Assembly: GCA_015654635.1 (NCBI GenBank)
Contig: JAATGP010000008.1
Location: 1-64,000 of the forward strand
DNA length: 64,000 nt
DNA from: Alphaproteobacteria bacterium
GTDB lineage: Bacteria; Pseudomonadota; Alphaproteobacteria; Micropepsales; Micropepsaceae
Reading direction: 5' to 3'
This document shows, piece after piece, positions 30,135 to 41,600 of this stretch. A program made the translations under genes and the position numbers. Position 1 is the stretch's first letter. Each line of letters opens with the position of its first letter. The notes under the pieces were generated by a model. It had not been told where the DNA came from, made no database searches, and saw only the letters and a program-made list of their open reading frames with translations.

Positions 30135-30444
30135 TGCCGCCATGAAAGCGGCCGAATAGCCGCGCGCTGAGCAGGCCGATAAGGAGAATGCCGAGCCCAA
30201 ACGGTATGACGTCGCCCGTGGTCCGCAAGTCAAAATCGCCGACACGGCAGACGAGGATGTAACCGGCGACGATGTTGAGAAAACCCCAAAACACGTTCAC
30301 CGTCGATGAAGAGAGGCCCTGCCCCGGTGGTTTGGCAAAGGGGCTTTGGAACGGCTTTCCCATCACACCGCTGACGAGATGCGGAAGTGCGTTGGTCAAA
30401 AAGGCGCCGCCGAAGAAATAGGAGACGAGAGAAAGCCATTCCAT
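30115..30444 (-). CDS. Small membrane protein of unknown function
   Basis: 109 residues with three or four hydrophobic stretches (LVSYFFGGAFLTNALPHLVSG, FWGFLNIVAGYILV, PFGLGILLIGLLSARLF). I do not recognise a named family. It sits between marR and the MFS gene and overlaps the latter by 20 bases, so it is probably co-expressed with the efflux pump. Confidence 0.7.
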   Translation of the reverse strand: MEWLSLVSYFFGGAFLTNALPHLVSGVMGKPFQSPFAKPPGQGLSSSTVNVFWGFLNIVAGYILVCRVGDFDLRTTGDVIPFGLGILLIGLLSARLFGRFHGGNAPEHS

Positions 30445-30513
30445 GGTCAGGCACTCCTTTTTGCGAGCGGGTCGATGCTGGTGTTCGGGGCAAGCGGCAT
30501 GGCGGAGCCTTTG

Positions 30514-30966
30514 CTAGGAATCGAGAAGGCGTTTGAGAAGCTCCACGGCATCGGCGAGCTGGCGCTGTTCCTCTGCGGTTAGCCGCGTCTGCAAAGTGCG
30601 CTGCAGCCAGTCCTGCCCAGCCGCGCGCGCCGCGCTCGCCCATTTGCGGAAATGATCTGTGAGCGAGATGATGGTCTGGCGTCCGTCCGCGGGGTCGGGC
30701 GCGCAAGCCACATAACCGCCTGCCTCCAAGGCCGCGATGATCACGCCCATCGATTGCGGCCGCATCGCCTCGGCCCGCGCCAACGCGCTGCCGGTTGCGG
30801 GCCCATCGCGCTCCAGCCGCAGGAGTACGGCTTTTTGCGCCGAAGTCAGGTCGCCTATGCCGGCCTGTTCCCGAAAGCGCCGCTTGAGCGCCCCGATGAC
30901 GATGCGCAGTTCCGCCGCCAGGGCAGAGGTTTGGGTGCTGTCAGCATCGGCTCGTTCGGGCTTCAT
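30514..30966 (-). CDS. MarR-family transcriptional regulator
   Basis: 150 residues. The winged helix is visible as [47 protein letters not shown] with the wing [13 protein letters not shown]. MarR dimers usually repress their own operon and an efflux pump and let go when a phenolic ligand binds. In a lignin-carbohydrate degrader, aromatic ligands are a reasonable guess. A palindrome 27 bases upstream could be its operator. Confidence 0.88.
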   Translation of the reverse strand: MKPERADADSTQTSALAAELRIVIGALKRRFREQAGIGDLTSAQKAVLLRLERDGPATGSALARAEAMRPQSMGVIIAALEAGGYVACAPDPADGRQTIISLTDHFRKWASAARAAGQDWLQRTLQTRLTAEEQRQLADAVELLKRLLDS

Positions 30967-30992
30967 CCAGGGAGGATGGCATATATGAAGTT

Positions 30993-31006
30993 AAACTACA
31001 AAGTTT
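30993..31006. promoter_or_regulatory. Candidate MarR operator
   Basis: AAACT-ACAA-AGTTT, an inverted repeat in an AT-rich stretch 27 bases before the marR ATG. Position suits autorepression. Assignment is by position only. Confidence 0.45.
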
Positions 31007-31223
31007 TTCTACACTCCTATGCGGCATGGCTCTGGCCGTGGCGCATAGGAAAGGTCGCCGTTTCGGTGCGGACTCACCGAATGTTAACCAGTATCGGCAA
31101 TCTTTCGTTCGCTATACCGGCACGAGCTTTACGGGGCCAGCCAAGCTTGAACGGGTACGTTCTTGGGGAAAAAGGGCCATGTGCAGGGCCGCGTGGCCTA
31201 GCGTTGTCAAACGGGGATGTATC

Positions 31224-32210
31224 GTGACGGTTTTGGGCAACAAGCGGATTTTGGTGACAGGCGGCGCGGGCTTTATCGGCTCGCATCTGTGCGAACAGCT
31301 ATTGGCCGATGGTCATGAGATTCTCTGCGTCGATAATTTTTTCACAGGCTGGCGCCAGAACATCCGTCCTCTGATCGCCAACCCCAATTTTGAACTTCTG
31401 CGCCACGACATCACGCTTCCGCTCTCTGTCGAAGTCGATCAGATTTACAACCTCGCTTGTCCGGCATCCCCGATCCACTATCAGCGCGATCCGGTGCAGA
31501 CCACCAAGACGAGCGTTCTCGGCGCCATCAATGTGCTGGGACTTGCCAATCGGCTGCATATCCCGGTTCTGCAGGCATCGACCTCGGAAGTGTATGGCGA
31601 TCCGGCCATTCATCCGCAGACGGAGGGTTACTGGGGCAATGTAAACCCCATTGGTCCGCGCGCCTGCTACGATGAAGGCAAACGCTGCGCCGAAACGCTG
31701 TTCTTCGATTATCGCCGCCAGCATCAACTGGCCGTCAAGGTGGTGCGTATCTTCAACACCTACGGCCCGCGCATGCATCCTCAGGACGGGCGTGTGGTTT
31801 CCAATTTCATCATGCAAGCGCTCAAGAACGAGCCGATTACGATCTACGGCAGCGGGTTGCAGACGCGTTCGTTCTGCTACGTCGACGATCTCGTGCGCGG
31901 ATTGATTGGCATGATGAATACCGCGCCTGACGTAACCGGTCCGGTCAATCTCGGGAATCCTCACGAATTCACGATGCTCGGCCTCGCCCAAATGGTGATC
32001 CGCTTGACCGGCTCGGCCTCGCAGATCGTCCACAAACCGCTGCCTTGCGACGATCCGCGCCAGCGCAAGCCTGACATTTCACAGGCCGCAGCGCTTCTGA
32101 ACTGGTCGCCCACCGTCGAACTCGACATGGGCCTGGTCCGCACGATCGCTTACTTCGAGCAGTTGCTTCGCAGCGGCCATCCCAAGATCCTCGCCGCAGA
32201 GGCCGCTTGA
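31224..32210 (+). CDS. UDP-glucuronate decarboxylase (UDP-xylose synthase)
   Basis: 328 residues. It converts UDP-glucuronate to UDP-xylose and CO2 with bound NAD+. Short-chain dehydrogenase features are present: [16 protein letters not shown], the UXS hallmark [21 protein letters not shown], the catalytic Tyr/Lys in [11 protein letters not shown], and [19 protein letters not shown]. The start is taken as GTG 31224, just before the Rossmann strand and preceded by a GGGGA site; an ATG at 31179 is an alternative. It lies 437 bases before the giant repeat-protein gene on the same strand. Its product could feed the GT41 enzyme beyond, or a polysaccharide pathway. Confidence 0.9.
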   Translation: MTVLGNKRILVTGGAGFIGSHLCEQLLADGHEILCVDNFFTGWRQNIRPLIANPNFELLRHDITLPLSVEVDQIYNLACPASPIHYQRDPVQTTKTSVLGAINVLGLANRLHIPVLQASTSEVYGDPAIHPQTEGYWGNVNPIGPRACYDEGKRCAETLFFDYRRQHQLAVKVVRIFNTYGPRMHPQDGRVVSNFIMQALKNEPITIYGSGLQTRSFCYVDDLVRGLIGMMNTAPDVTGPVNLGNPHEFTMLGLAQMVIRLTGSASQIVHKPLPCDDPRQRKPDISQAAALLNWSPTVELDMGLVRTIAYFEQLLRSGHPKILAAEAA

Positions 32211-32647
32211 CGCCTTCCGCCGGCACAGCATTTCTTTGACCAAAACCGCTCGCGCAACGCCGGCGGTTCGGCAACACGTCTCCCACACAGCGCCCGCTTC
32301 ATACGGACACGCCTTTGTCGAAGCGAAGGCGCGCGCCGCCGGCTGAGATCCACGCCCTCTCGCCGGCAGAATGCTGGCGGACAGTCTTGTGCCTGCTGGT
32401 CGGGTGCAGCGCTTCTGGGTCATCAAATGCTACCCGGCAAGAACGGCGCGGGTCGGCATATTTTGCCGGGATCTTCGCTCAGACATCCCTCAAATGCTTG
32501 CTAACAACTGTATTTTTCCTGGCACGGCCTGTGCTTTGTGTTTCTGCGGAGCGCCATTGCCCCGTCGCCGTGGGGCAGCGCCATGGTGACCAAAACCTCG
32601 CGTGCCATCGCCTTCCCGGCAGGGCATCACGAGCGAAAGGCTCGAAG
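32211..32647. other. Leader region of the giant repeat-protein gene
   Basis: 437 bases. The open frame from 32315 has no coding character before the ATG at 32648. It holds the sigma54-like element at 32520-32535 and, just after the UXS stop, CCGCCGGC and GCCGGCGG as a widely spaced inverted repeat. No terminator with a U tract is seen, so some co-transcription with the UXS gene is possible. Confidence 0.5.
32520..32535 (+). promoter_or_regulatory. Possible sigma54 promoter before the giant repeat gene
   Basis: TGGCACGGCCTGTGCT has the GG-N10-GC layout of -24/-12 promoters and misses the consensus only at the first T of TTGC. It is in the right orientation, 113 bases before the ATG. A match this good can arise by chance about once in a window this size, so support is modest. 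Confidence 0.35.
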
Positions 32648-35600
32648 ATGAGTTCGTCCGTTTCCAACGTTTCGGTTAGCGGCATGACGCCGGCCCAGAT
32701 CGCGTCAGAGACGACGACTCAAATCGCGGCCTTCACCATTACGGACATTGAAGGGCTCACCTCTTCCCAGATCGCCGCGTTGACCACGACCCAACTCAGC
32801 GTGATCTCCGTCAGCCAGATCAGCGCCTTCAGCGCGTCGCAGATGGCCGTTTTTATCAGCTCCCAAATCGATGCCTTTGGCAACGATGAAGTCGCCGCCC
32901 TGACAACCACGCAGCTGTCCACGTTCACGGCAACGGAGGTTGGTGCTCTGACGGACGGGCAGTTTGAAGTTCTGTCCAGCACCCAGCTTTCGGGTTTGAG
33001 CACGGCGCAAATTCGCGGCTTGACGACAACCGAAATGGGCGAGTTGACGCCCACGCAGCTGGCGGGCCTGACCACCGGCCAGATCGCCGCCTTGAGCGGG
33101 CCGCAAGTCCGTTCGCTCAGCACGTCCGCGGTGGCCGCTTTGGCAGCGACGCAAGCGGCCGCCTTAACTGCGACGCAGATCGCAGCGATGGACGACACCC
33201 AGATCGGTGTCCTCTCGGCCACACAATTTGCGGTGTTCTCGGCCACCCAAATGGGTGCTATCGGCACTACGCAGTTTGCGACCCTCACGACGAGCGAGTT
33301 GTCCGGCCTGACGACGACCCAGCTTCAGAGGATCAGTTCGGCGGCCATCATTGCGTTGTCGAGCACGCAGGTCGATGCCTTCAGCGCCAGTCAGTTGGCT
33401 GCCTTCAGCACCACCCAGATGCAGGGCCTCGGCGCCGATGATGTCGGCAACCTCAACGCCATCCAGCTCGGCGCCTTGTCGAGCAGCCAGATAGGCGCCT
33501 TAACCACATCGGCTATCGGCGGCCTTAGCGAGGCCGAAATTGCCGAATTGAGCGCCGCTCAACTTTCCGGGCTCACCCGCACGCAAATGGCTTCGTTCAA
33601 CGAAACCCAGGCTGGCGCGCTCACGACAGATCAGATTCCCATGCTGACCACCACGCAGGTCAGCAGCCTTTCGACAACGGATATTGCTTCACTGTCGTCG
33701 GAGCAATTTGGGGCGCTGACCGCGCAGCAGTTCTCGGCTCTGACGACCACCCAGTTGCGCGCCCTGACGGACGACCAGTTCGCTGGCCTGACCCCTGCGC
33801 AAATGGGGGATCTTGGCGCCAATCAGATCGCAGGCATGACCACGACCCAAATCGGGAGCATCCCTGCGGCGCGCATCGCGCAATTGACCACCGGCCAGTT
33901 GAGCGGAATTACCTCCACACAGATTACGGCCCTGACGCCGGACCAGCTTGCCGCTCTTTCCACGACCCAATTGGCCTCCTTGAGCACAACGCAAATCAAG
34001 GCCTTCGACGACGTCGATATGAGCATCTTCACTCTCACACAGCTCGGGGCCCTGTCTGCCAAACAGGTGGGCGCTCTGACCACCACCGCAATTGCAGGTC
34101 TCACCACAACCGACGTCACCGCCCTTACCGCCACGCAAATCAAAGGGCTGACATACACACAGATGACCGTGTTGAGTGCCGACCAATTGGGTGCACTGAC
34201 CACGGCGCAAATCACCGGACTGGCGACCACCCAATTGGCGGGCCTCAGCGCGACCGATATGGGTGAGTTGACCACCACCGAAACCGCGGCGTTGACGACG
34301 ACACAGATTCGCTCGTTAACCGCGATGCAAATGTCGGGCTTGGACGAAGACCAGATTGCCAGCCTCAGCCTGACGCAGCTTTCCGCACTCACCTCGACGG
34401 CGCTGAGCGGATTGTCGACGACCCAGATCGGCTCGCTATCGATCACCCAGGTGGCAAATCTGTCGACCGCACAGCTCGTTGGGCTCACCTCCACAGCCGT
34501 CGGTATGCTCAGTTCAACACAGATCGGGGCGCTCAGCGGCACGCAAGTCGCGGCTCTTACAACGACTCAGATCAAGGGCCTTACCGCCGATGACGTGGGC
34601 GGCTTTACCGCCGTCCAACTCGCCAAATTGACGTCACCCCAGCTCTCGGCTTTCACGGCCACGGCGTTTTCCGGTTTCAGTGACGACCAGATCGCCAGTT
34701 TGAGCACCACGCAGCTGATAGGTCTCAACGCCAGCGACATCTCCGATTTCACCGACGAGCAGATCACCGCTTTGACCACAACACAGATCTTGAAGCTGAC
34801 CGCAACACAGCTTGCCGGCCTCAGCTCGACCGATCTCAGCGATCTCTCCGCGGACCAGCTCGCCACGCTGTCGCGCACGCAAATGGCGCAGCTCAGTGGC
34901 AATCAGCTCAACGGTTTGAGCGAGGATCAACTCCAGTCTTTGACGGCGGTACAGCTTTCGGGCGTGTCGGCGACCGCGCTGGCCGCCATTTCCACCACGC
35001 AGGTTTCCGCCCTCACCACAAGTCAATTTGGGGCACTCTCTGCCGCCCAGTTGCGCGCGTTTACCAAGACCGAGATCGCTGCTCTCGGCACCACCCAAAT
35101 TTCGTCGCTGACCACCACGCAGCTTTCCTACCTGTCATCCACGCAGATGGCCGGGTTAACATCCGATGATATTTCGAGCCTCGGTGCGACGCAGCTTGCG
35201 GCCCTCAGCGTCTTGCAGGTCGGCGGACTTTCGGTCACGGCACTGAACGGTCTGGACCCGGATCTGCTTGCGGGTCTTTCGACCACTCAGATCCGGGCAT
35301 TGAGCGCGACACAGATAGCTTCGCTCGACGATGATCAGATGCAGGCCCTGACCACGGCACAGCTTGCCATCATGACGACGTCGCAAATTCGCGCGATGAC
35401 GACGGTGGAAATTTCCGGTCTCGACCCCGACCAGTTCTCGGCGCTTTCCAAAACACAGCTGGCGGCTATGTCCACCGTGCAGATCGCCGCCCTAACCGAT
35501 ACCCAGATCGGTCTGCTGGATGCTACCCGCCTCGCCACCCTGACGACGACGGAAGTCGCGGCCCTGACCACCGGTCAGATCAACGACTTGACCGCAACGC

Positions 35601-38600
35601 AGCTGGGCCAGCTTTCCGCGGGCCAAACCAAGGCCCTGACGACGACCCAGGTTGTCTCGCTCTCGACCGCGCAGATTGCGTCGCTGTCTGCCACGCAACT
35701 CTCATGGCTCAACTCGACGCAGATGGCTGTGCTCACCAGCGACGATATTACGGCACTGTCGGCAACCCAGCTCGCCCGAATGGGCACGACCCAGATCGCC
35801 GCGATCAACCGCACGGCGATCGCCAGCCTGACCACGACGCAGCTCGCCGGGCTCACAACGGCGCAAGCCGCGGCGTTGACCGCGACGCAATTCGGCGGCA
35901 TGGCGGACACCCAGATCGCCAGCCTGTCCACTACCCAGCTGGCAACCTTCAGCGCTACCGAAATGGCAGCGCTCAACAAGACCCAAATCGATGCCCTCAG
36001 CACGGATCAGATCGGCTCGCTGACCTCCACCCAAATCCGCGGTATGACGGCCAGCGAAATCGCCAATTTGGGCACGACCCAGATCGCCGCTCTCAGCCAG
36101 ACCCAGCTTGCCGCCATGACGACCACGCAGCTGGCCGGTTTCACCTCCGACGAAATCGGAAGTTTGACGGCGACACAGCTTTCCAAGTTGTCCGCCAACC
36201 AGATGAGCGGTCTTTCGACGACAGGCGTAACCGGCCTCACCCAGACGCAGATATCCGGCCTGACCACAACGCAGGTGGCCGGGCTGACGGCGACGCAGAT
36301 TGGTGCGATGGCCGACACCCAGATCGCCGCTCTTAGCGCCAGCCAGTTCGCCACGTTTAGCGCGGCTGACCTTGCCGCTCTGAAACAGACCCAGCTTGCA
36401 GCTTTGTCGAGCGACCAGATCGCCGCGCTGTCGTCCAGCCAGGTCAAGAGTCTCACCGCGACCGGCTTGTCCGGGCTGAGCCAGACACAAATTTCGGCGC
36501 TGACGGCCACCCAGATGGCTGCGCTGACGAGCACGCAAATTACCGGCCTGACGGCCGACGAGGTCGGTGCGCTCACCACCACTCAGTTGGCGGTTCTTAC
36601 GGCAGTCCAGATTGCCGGCTTGACCACAACGGCGGTGGCGGCGCTGTCCACACAGCAAATTGCGGCCTTTAGCCCGACCCAGATTGCCGGCCTCAAGACG
36701 ACGCAGATCGGAGCCTTGACCGCGACCCAGGCAGCGGCTCTTTCGACCACCCAAATCGCGACCCTGACAGGCTCGCAGATCGGTGCGCTGACGACGAGCG
36801 ATGTGGCGGCTTTGAGCCCGACGCAGCTGTCGGTGTTGACATCAACCCAGGCAGCGGCTCTGACGGCAACGGAAATCGCCGCTTTCACAGCGACCCAACT
36901 TTCGGGGCTGACCAGCAACCAGCTTGCCGCCTTCACCGCGACGGAAATGTCCGCTCTTACCAGCGATCAATTGGATACGCTGTCGGCGGCGCAAATCGCG
37001 CAGTTCACCACCACACAATTGGCTGGCCTGAGCGCTACCCAAATCGCCACGCTCAGCACGGACCAAATTGCAGGGCTTTCGACCGGCCAGCTTGCTGCGC
37101 TGAGCGTCGCCCAAGTGGCAGGATTAACCAGCAGCGATATCGGCGCATTGTCGCTCGCGCAGCTTGCAACCCTGAATGCCACGCGAATTGCTGGACTTAC
37201 CGCGACCGCCATAGGCGGGCTGACGAGTTCCGACATCGCAGCGCTTACCGCCACTCAGATATCTGCGCTCACGACGAGCCAAATGGGGGCCCTGGCCGAC
37301 ACGCAGATCGCGGCCTTCTCGGCGTCGCAACTCTCGGCCCTGTCTTCCACACAAATCGCGGGGTTGGCGCCAACCCAGATTGGCGACTTGGCGACGTCGC
37401 AAGTGGCCGCGCTTTCCACCGGCCAGATAGATGGGCTGACCGCGGCGCAAATCGGGGCCCTTAAAACCTCTCAGATCGCGGCACTGTCGCCTTCCCAATT
37501 GGCATCGCTGTCGACGACTCAGATCGCGGGCCTGAGCGCCGCGGAGGCCGCAAGCCTAACGCCGGCTCAGCTCGGCGCCTTGAGCGGCACACAAATAGGC
37601 GCGCTGAGTCCGAACGCGCTGACGGGGCTTTCGACCAATCAGATTGCGGCGCTGAATTCCACCCAGATCGGCGCTCTGACGACGGCACAGATTCAGTCCC
37701 TGGCCGATACCCAAATTGCGGCGCTGACGACCAGTGAGATCGCGGCGCTTTCCGCTGCGCAGATCAAGGGCCTCACGGCGGAACAGGTCGCAAACCTGAC
37801 GCAGGCTCAGGCGGCTGCGCTCAGCAGCGATCAGGTTGCGGCGATGGTCGCAACCGAACTGGCTGGCTTTACCCAGACTCAACTGCAAGCGCTGAGTGCA
37901 ACTCAGCTTGCGGCTCTCACCGCTACCCAGATGGGCACTTTGTCGGCTGCCCAATTGGAAGCCTTGAGGGAAACGCAAATCGCGGCATTGACGACCACGC
38001 AGCTTGGCGGGCTCAGCGCGGCGCAGTTCGCGGCCCTCGATACAAGTCAAATTGCGGCGTTCACCACCACCCAACTGGCGTCGCTGTCGCCTTCGCAGCT
38101 GGCGGGCTATAGCGATGACGATGTGAGCGCGCTGTCGACGGATCAACTCGCCGCGTTGTCGGCCACGCAGCTTTCGGCGCTGACCACCACGGCCATCACC
38201 GGACTTACGGCAACGGAATTGGCCGCGCTGACCACAACGCAGCTGCGCGGGCTAACCGCGACCCAATTCGGCGCCTTGACGGCGGATCAGGTGCAGACCC
38301 TGAGCACCACCGATGTTGCCAACCTGACCACGACCCAAATCGGCGGTATCAGCATGACCGGTATGGGCGCGCTCACGGCCACGCAATTGGCCGTGCTGAG
38401 CACAACCCAGCTTTCGGCGCTCAGTGCCGACGAAATTACCGGTCTCAGCACGGCTCAGTTTGCGGCGCTGAACGCCACCCAGCTCGGCGCCATGACCGCG
38501 ACTGAGGTTGGGGCGCTAACCAATGATCAGCTCGGCGTTTTGTCTGCCGCGCAGATCGCCGGTCTCAGCACAACGCTGATCAGGGGATTGAGCGCCGCAC

Positions 38601-41600
38601 AGATTGGCGCCCTGACCACCACCCAGCTCGCAGGACTGTCCACAGCCCAAATCGGCGCTCTGTCGAGCAGCCAGGTGCAAGGTCTGACGCAGACCGAGAT
38701 GGCGGCCCTGACGGATTCCCAGCTCGCCACGCTCACCGCTTCGCAAATGGCGGCGTTGACGACCACAGCCATCGGCGGCTTGACGGTCGGCCAAATCGCC
38801 GAACTCAGCGGCACGCAAATTGCTGGTCTCACCGGCACCGAACTGGGGGCGCTGGAGGACACCCAGGTTGCCGCTCTGACGACGGCGCAGATGTCGCAAT
38901 TGACGGCAACACAATTGGCCGGCTTCGGCGATACCCAAATTGGCGCCCTCAGCGCCGCGCAGATGGCGGTTTTGACGACGCGCCAGATCGCGGCCCTCAG
39001 CGCTGGCTCGATGGATCAGCTGACGACGACCGATGTCGCGGCCTTGAACGCTACCCAAGTGGCAGCATTGACTGCCACGCAGATCGCGGCACTCGATCAG
39101 GACCAAATCAACGCATTGTCCGCCAGCCAGTTGGCTGCCTTGAGGACGACGCAGCTCGCCGCCTTGACGGCAACCGAAGTTTCCGCGCTCACCCAAACGC
39201 AGCTTTCCGCTCTTGCTACCACTCAGGTGGCCGCTCTTTCGACGCAGGCCGTGGCGGGGCTTACCGAAGACCAGATTGCCGGGCTCGACCAGACCCGTCT
39301 GGGGGCGCTCACCGCGACCCAGATCGCTTCGCTGACCTCCACCCAGGTGGGGGCGCTGACCACGACCGAAATCGGCGCGATGAGCAGCACCCAGTTGAAG
39401 GCCCTCAGCGGCAATGCGATCGCCGGGCTCAGCTCCGGCCAGATCGCGGCGCTCTCGAGCACGCAGCTCGCCCTTTTGACGCCTACGGAGGTCGCCGGTC
39501 TCAGCGCCAACCAGATTTCCGCTTTGAGCAACACCCAGCTCGCCGCCTTGACCGCCACCCAAGTTGCAGCGCTGTCCCCCACCGCGCTCGGCGGTCTCAG
39601 TGTGGATGAGATGTCCGCCCTATCATCGGCGCAGCTTGCGGCGCTGACGGCTACGCAATTTGGTGCGCTTAGCGACGTTCAGATCGCTGCGCTGTCCAGC
39701 ACGGCCTTAGCCAGCATGACGACCACCCAAATTGCCGGGCTTTCGGCCACCGCGATCGAAGGCTTGTCTCCCAGCAAACTGGCGGCTTTGAGCACCGGCC
39801 AGGTGCGCGCCCTGACGGCAAGCCAGATGCAGGCGCTGGAGAGCACCCAGCTTGCCGCTTTGACCACCAGCCAGATTGCGGCTTTGACCACTACGCAGAT
39901 CACAGCCCTCGGCGAAACCGCCATTGCAGCGCTGGAGAGCACGCAGCTGGCCAGCCTGAAAGCGACCCAAATTTCGGCCATCGCCCCCGGTGCCGTTCAC
40001 GGCCTGTCGACCTCGGATATCGCCAATCTGACAGCGACCCAGTTCGCTGCCTTGGGCGCGAGCCAGATTGCGGCGCTCGCCGATACGCAGGTCGCCTCGC
40101 TCACCGCCAGTGAGATTGGCGCGATGAGCACGACGCAATTGCAGAGTCTGTCGGGCACGGGGATCCAGGCGCTGACCACAACGCAGATGGCTGGTCTCAC
40201 CGCCACAGAGTTGCAGCACCTGACGGCCACTGAAATCGGGTATCTCGTCGACACCCAGATCGCTGCACTGAGTACGACGCAGATCGCCAATTTGTCGACC
40301 GCACAAACCGCTGCCTTGAATCAAACAGCTCTCAACGGCCTGACCTCAACCCAGATTGCGGCCTTGACCACGACACAGATCGGCACGCTGACGGCGACCG
40401 AGCTAGCGGCCTTTAGCGAAACCCAGATCGCGACCCTCACGACCACGCAGCTCGACGCGCTGTCCACCACCGCAATGGCCGGTCTCACCGCGACGCAGGT
40501 TGGCGCTCTGTCGCTGGAGCAGATCGACTCGCTGTCGAAGTATCAACTGGCAGCCATCGACGAAGATGGCATCTCGGGAATTTCCGACACCCAAATCGCC
40601 AGTTTGACGACCAACCAGCTCTCGACTTTAAGTGTGACGCAGCTTGCGGCGCTTTCCACAACTGCCCTTGGCGGCTTGACCGAGAGCCAGATGGCGGGAT
40701 TGACCACCACCCAAATCGCCAGCCTCTCGGCCGATTCCGTTTCCGGGCTGAGTTGGACACAGATCGCAGGGCTGACCACAAGCCAAATCGGCGCCTTGAC
40801 CGCAACCGAAGTGGCTGGTTTGACCCAAACCCAGATCGCCGCGCTTTCGACCACGCAGATCCGGTCTCTTTCGGCGGACCAAGTTGCGGTGTTGTCGACC
40901 GATGCGATTGCCGGCCTGAGCAGCACTGATATCGAGGCCCTCAACTCGACGCAGCTCCATGCGTTGTCCACCAGCCAGATCAGCGCGTTCACCGCGACGG
41001 CCGTGTCGGGGCTGACGGCGGGCGATCTCGATGGGCTCACTGCCACCCAGCTTGGCGCGCTATCGGCGACGGCCATTTCGGGCCTTACCGCCAGCCAAAT
41101 CCAGAGCCTGGATACCACCCAGATCGCCGCATTCAGCACCACGGAGATGGCAGGCCTCACGGCCACCCAAATTTCCGAATTCGTCACCACGCAGTTTGCG
41201 AAGCTGACACCGGCGCAGATCGGGGCTTTGTCGAAAAGCGCCATTACCGGGCTGACCGGGACCCAGATCAACAATCTGACCCTCACCCAGATGAGCGGCC
41301 TCACGGCAACGCAGTTCAGCGCTCTGACCACCACCGAGATTCCCGAGTTCAATACCACCGAAATCGCCGCGATGAGCGCGGTTCAGCTCGCCGCCCTGGT
41401 GCGGGTGCAGCTGCGGGCGCTGACGGATCAGCAGATTGACGCTCTGAATCTGACGCAGATATCGAACCTCTCGTCCACACAGATTGGCGCATTGAGCGTG
41501 GACCAGCTTCAGTCGCTCGATGCTGCGCAATTTGAAACGCTGAGCGCGACGCAGATCGCCGGCCTGTCCGCCACTCAGTTGGATAACCTGTCCGGGTCGG

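Noticed and set aside
31026..31223. Longer N-terminus for the UDP-glucuronate decarboxylase
   Set aside because: The extra 66 residues have no similarity to the family; the Rossmann fold begins right after GTG 31224.
35702..39562. Long antisense frames inside the giant repeat gene (for example 35702-36754 and 38516-39562)
   Set aside because: They result from the 24-bp repeat read backwards; the products are themselves low-complexity repeats without start signals.
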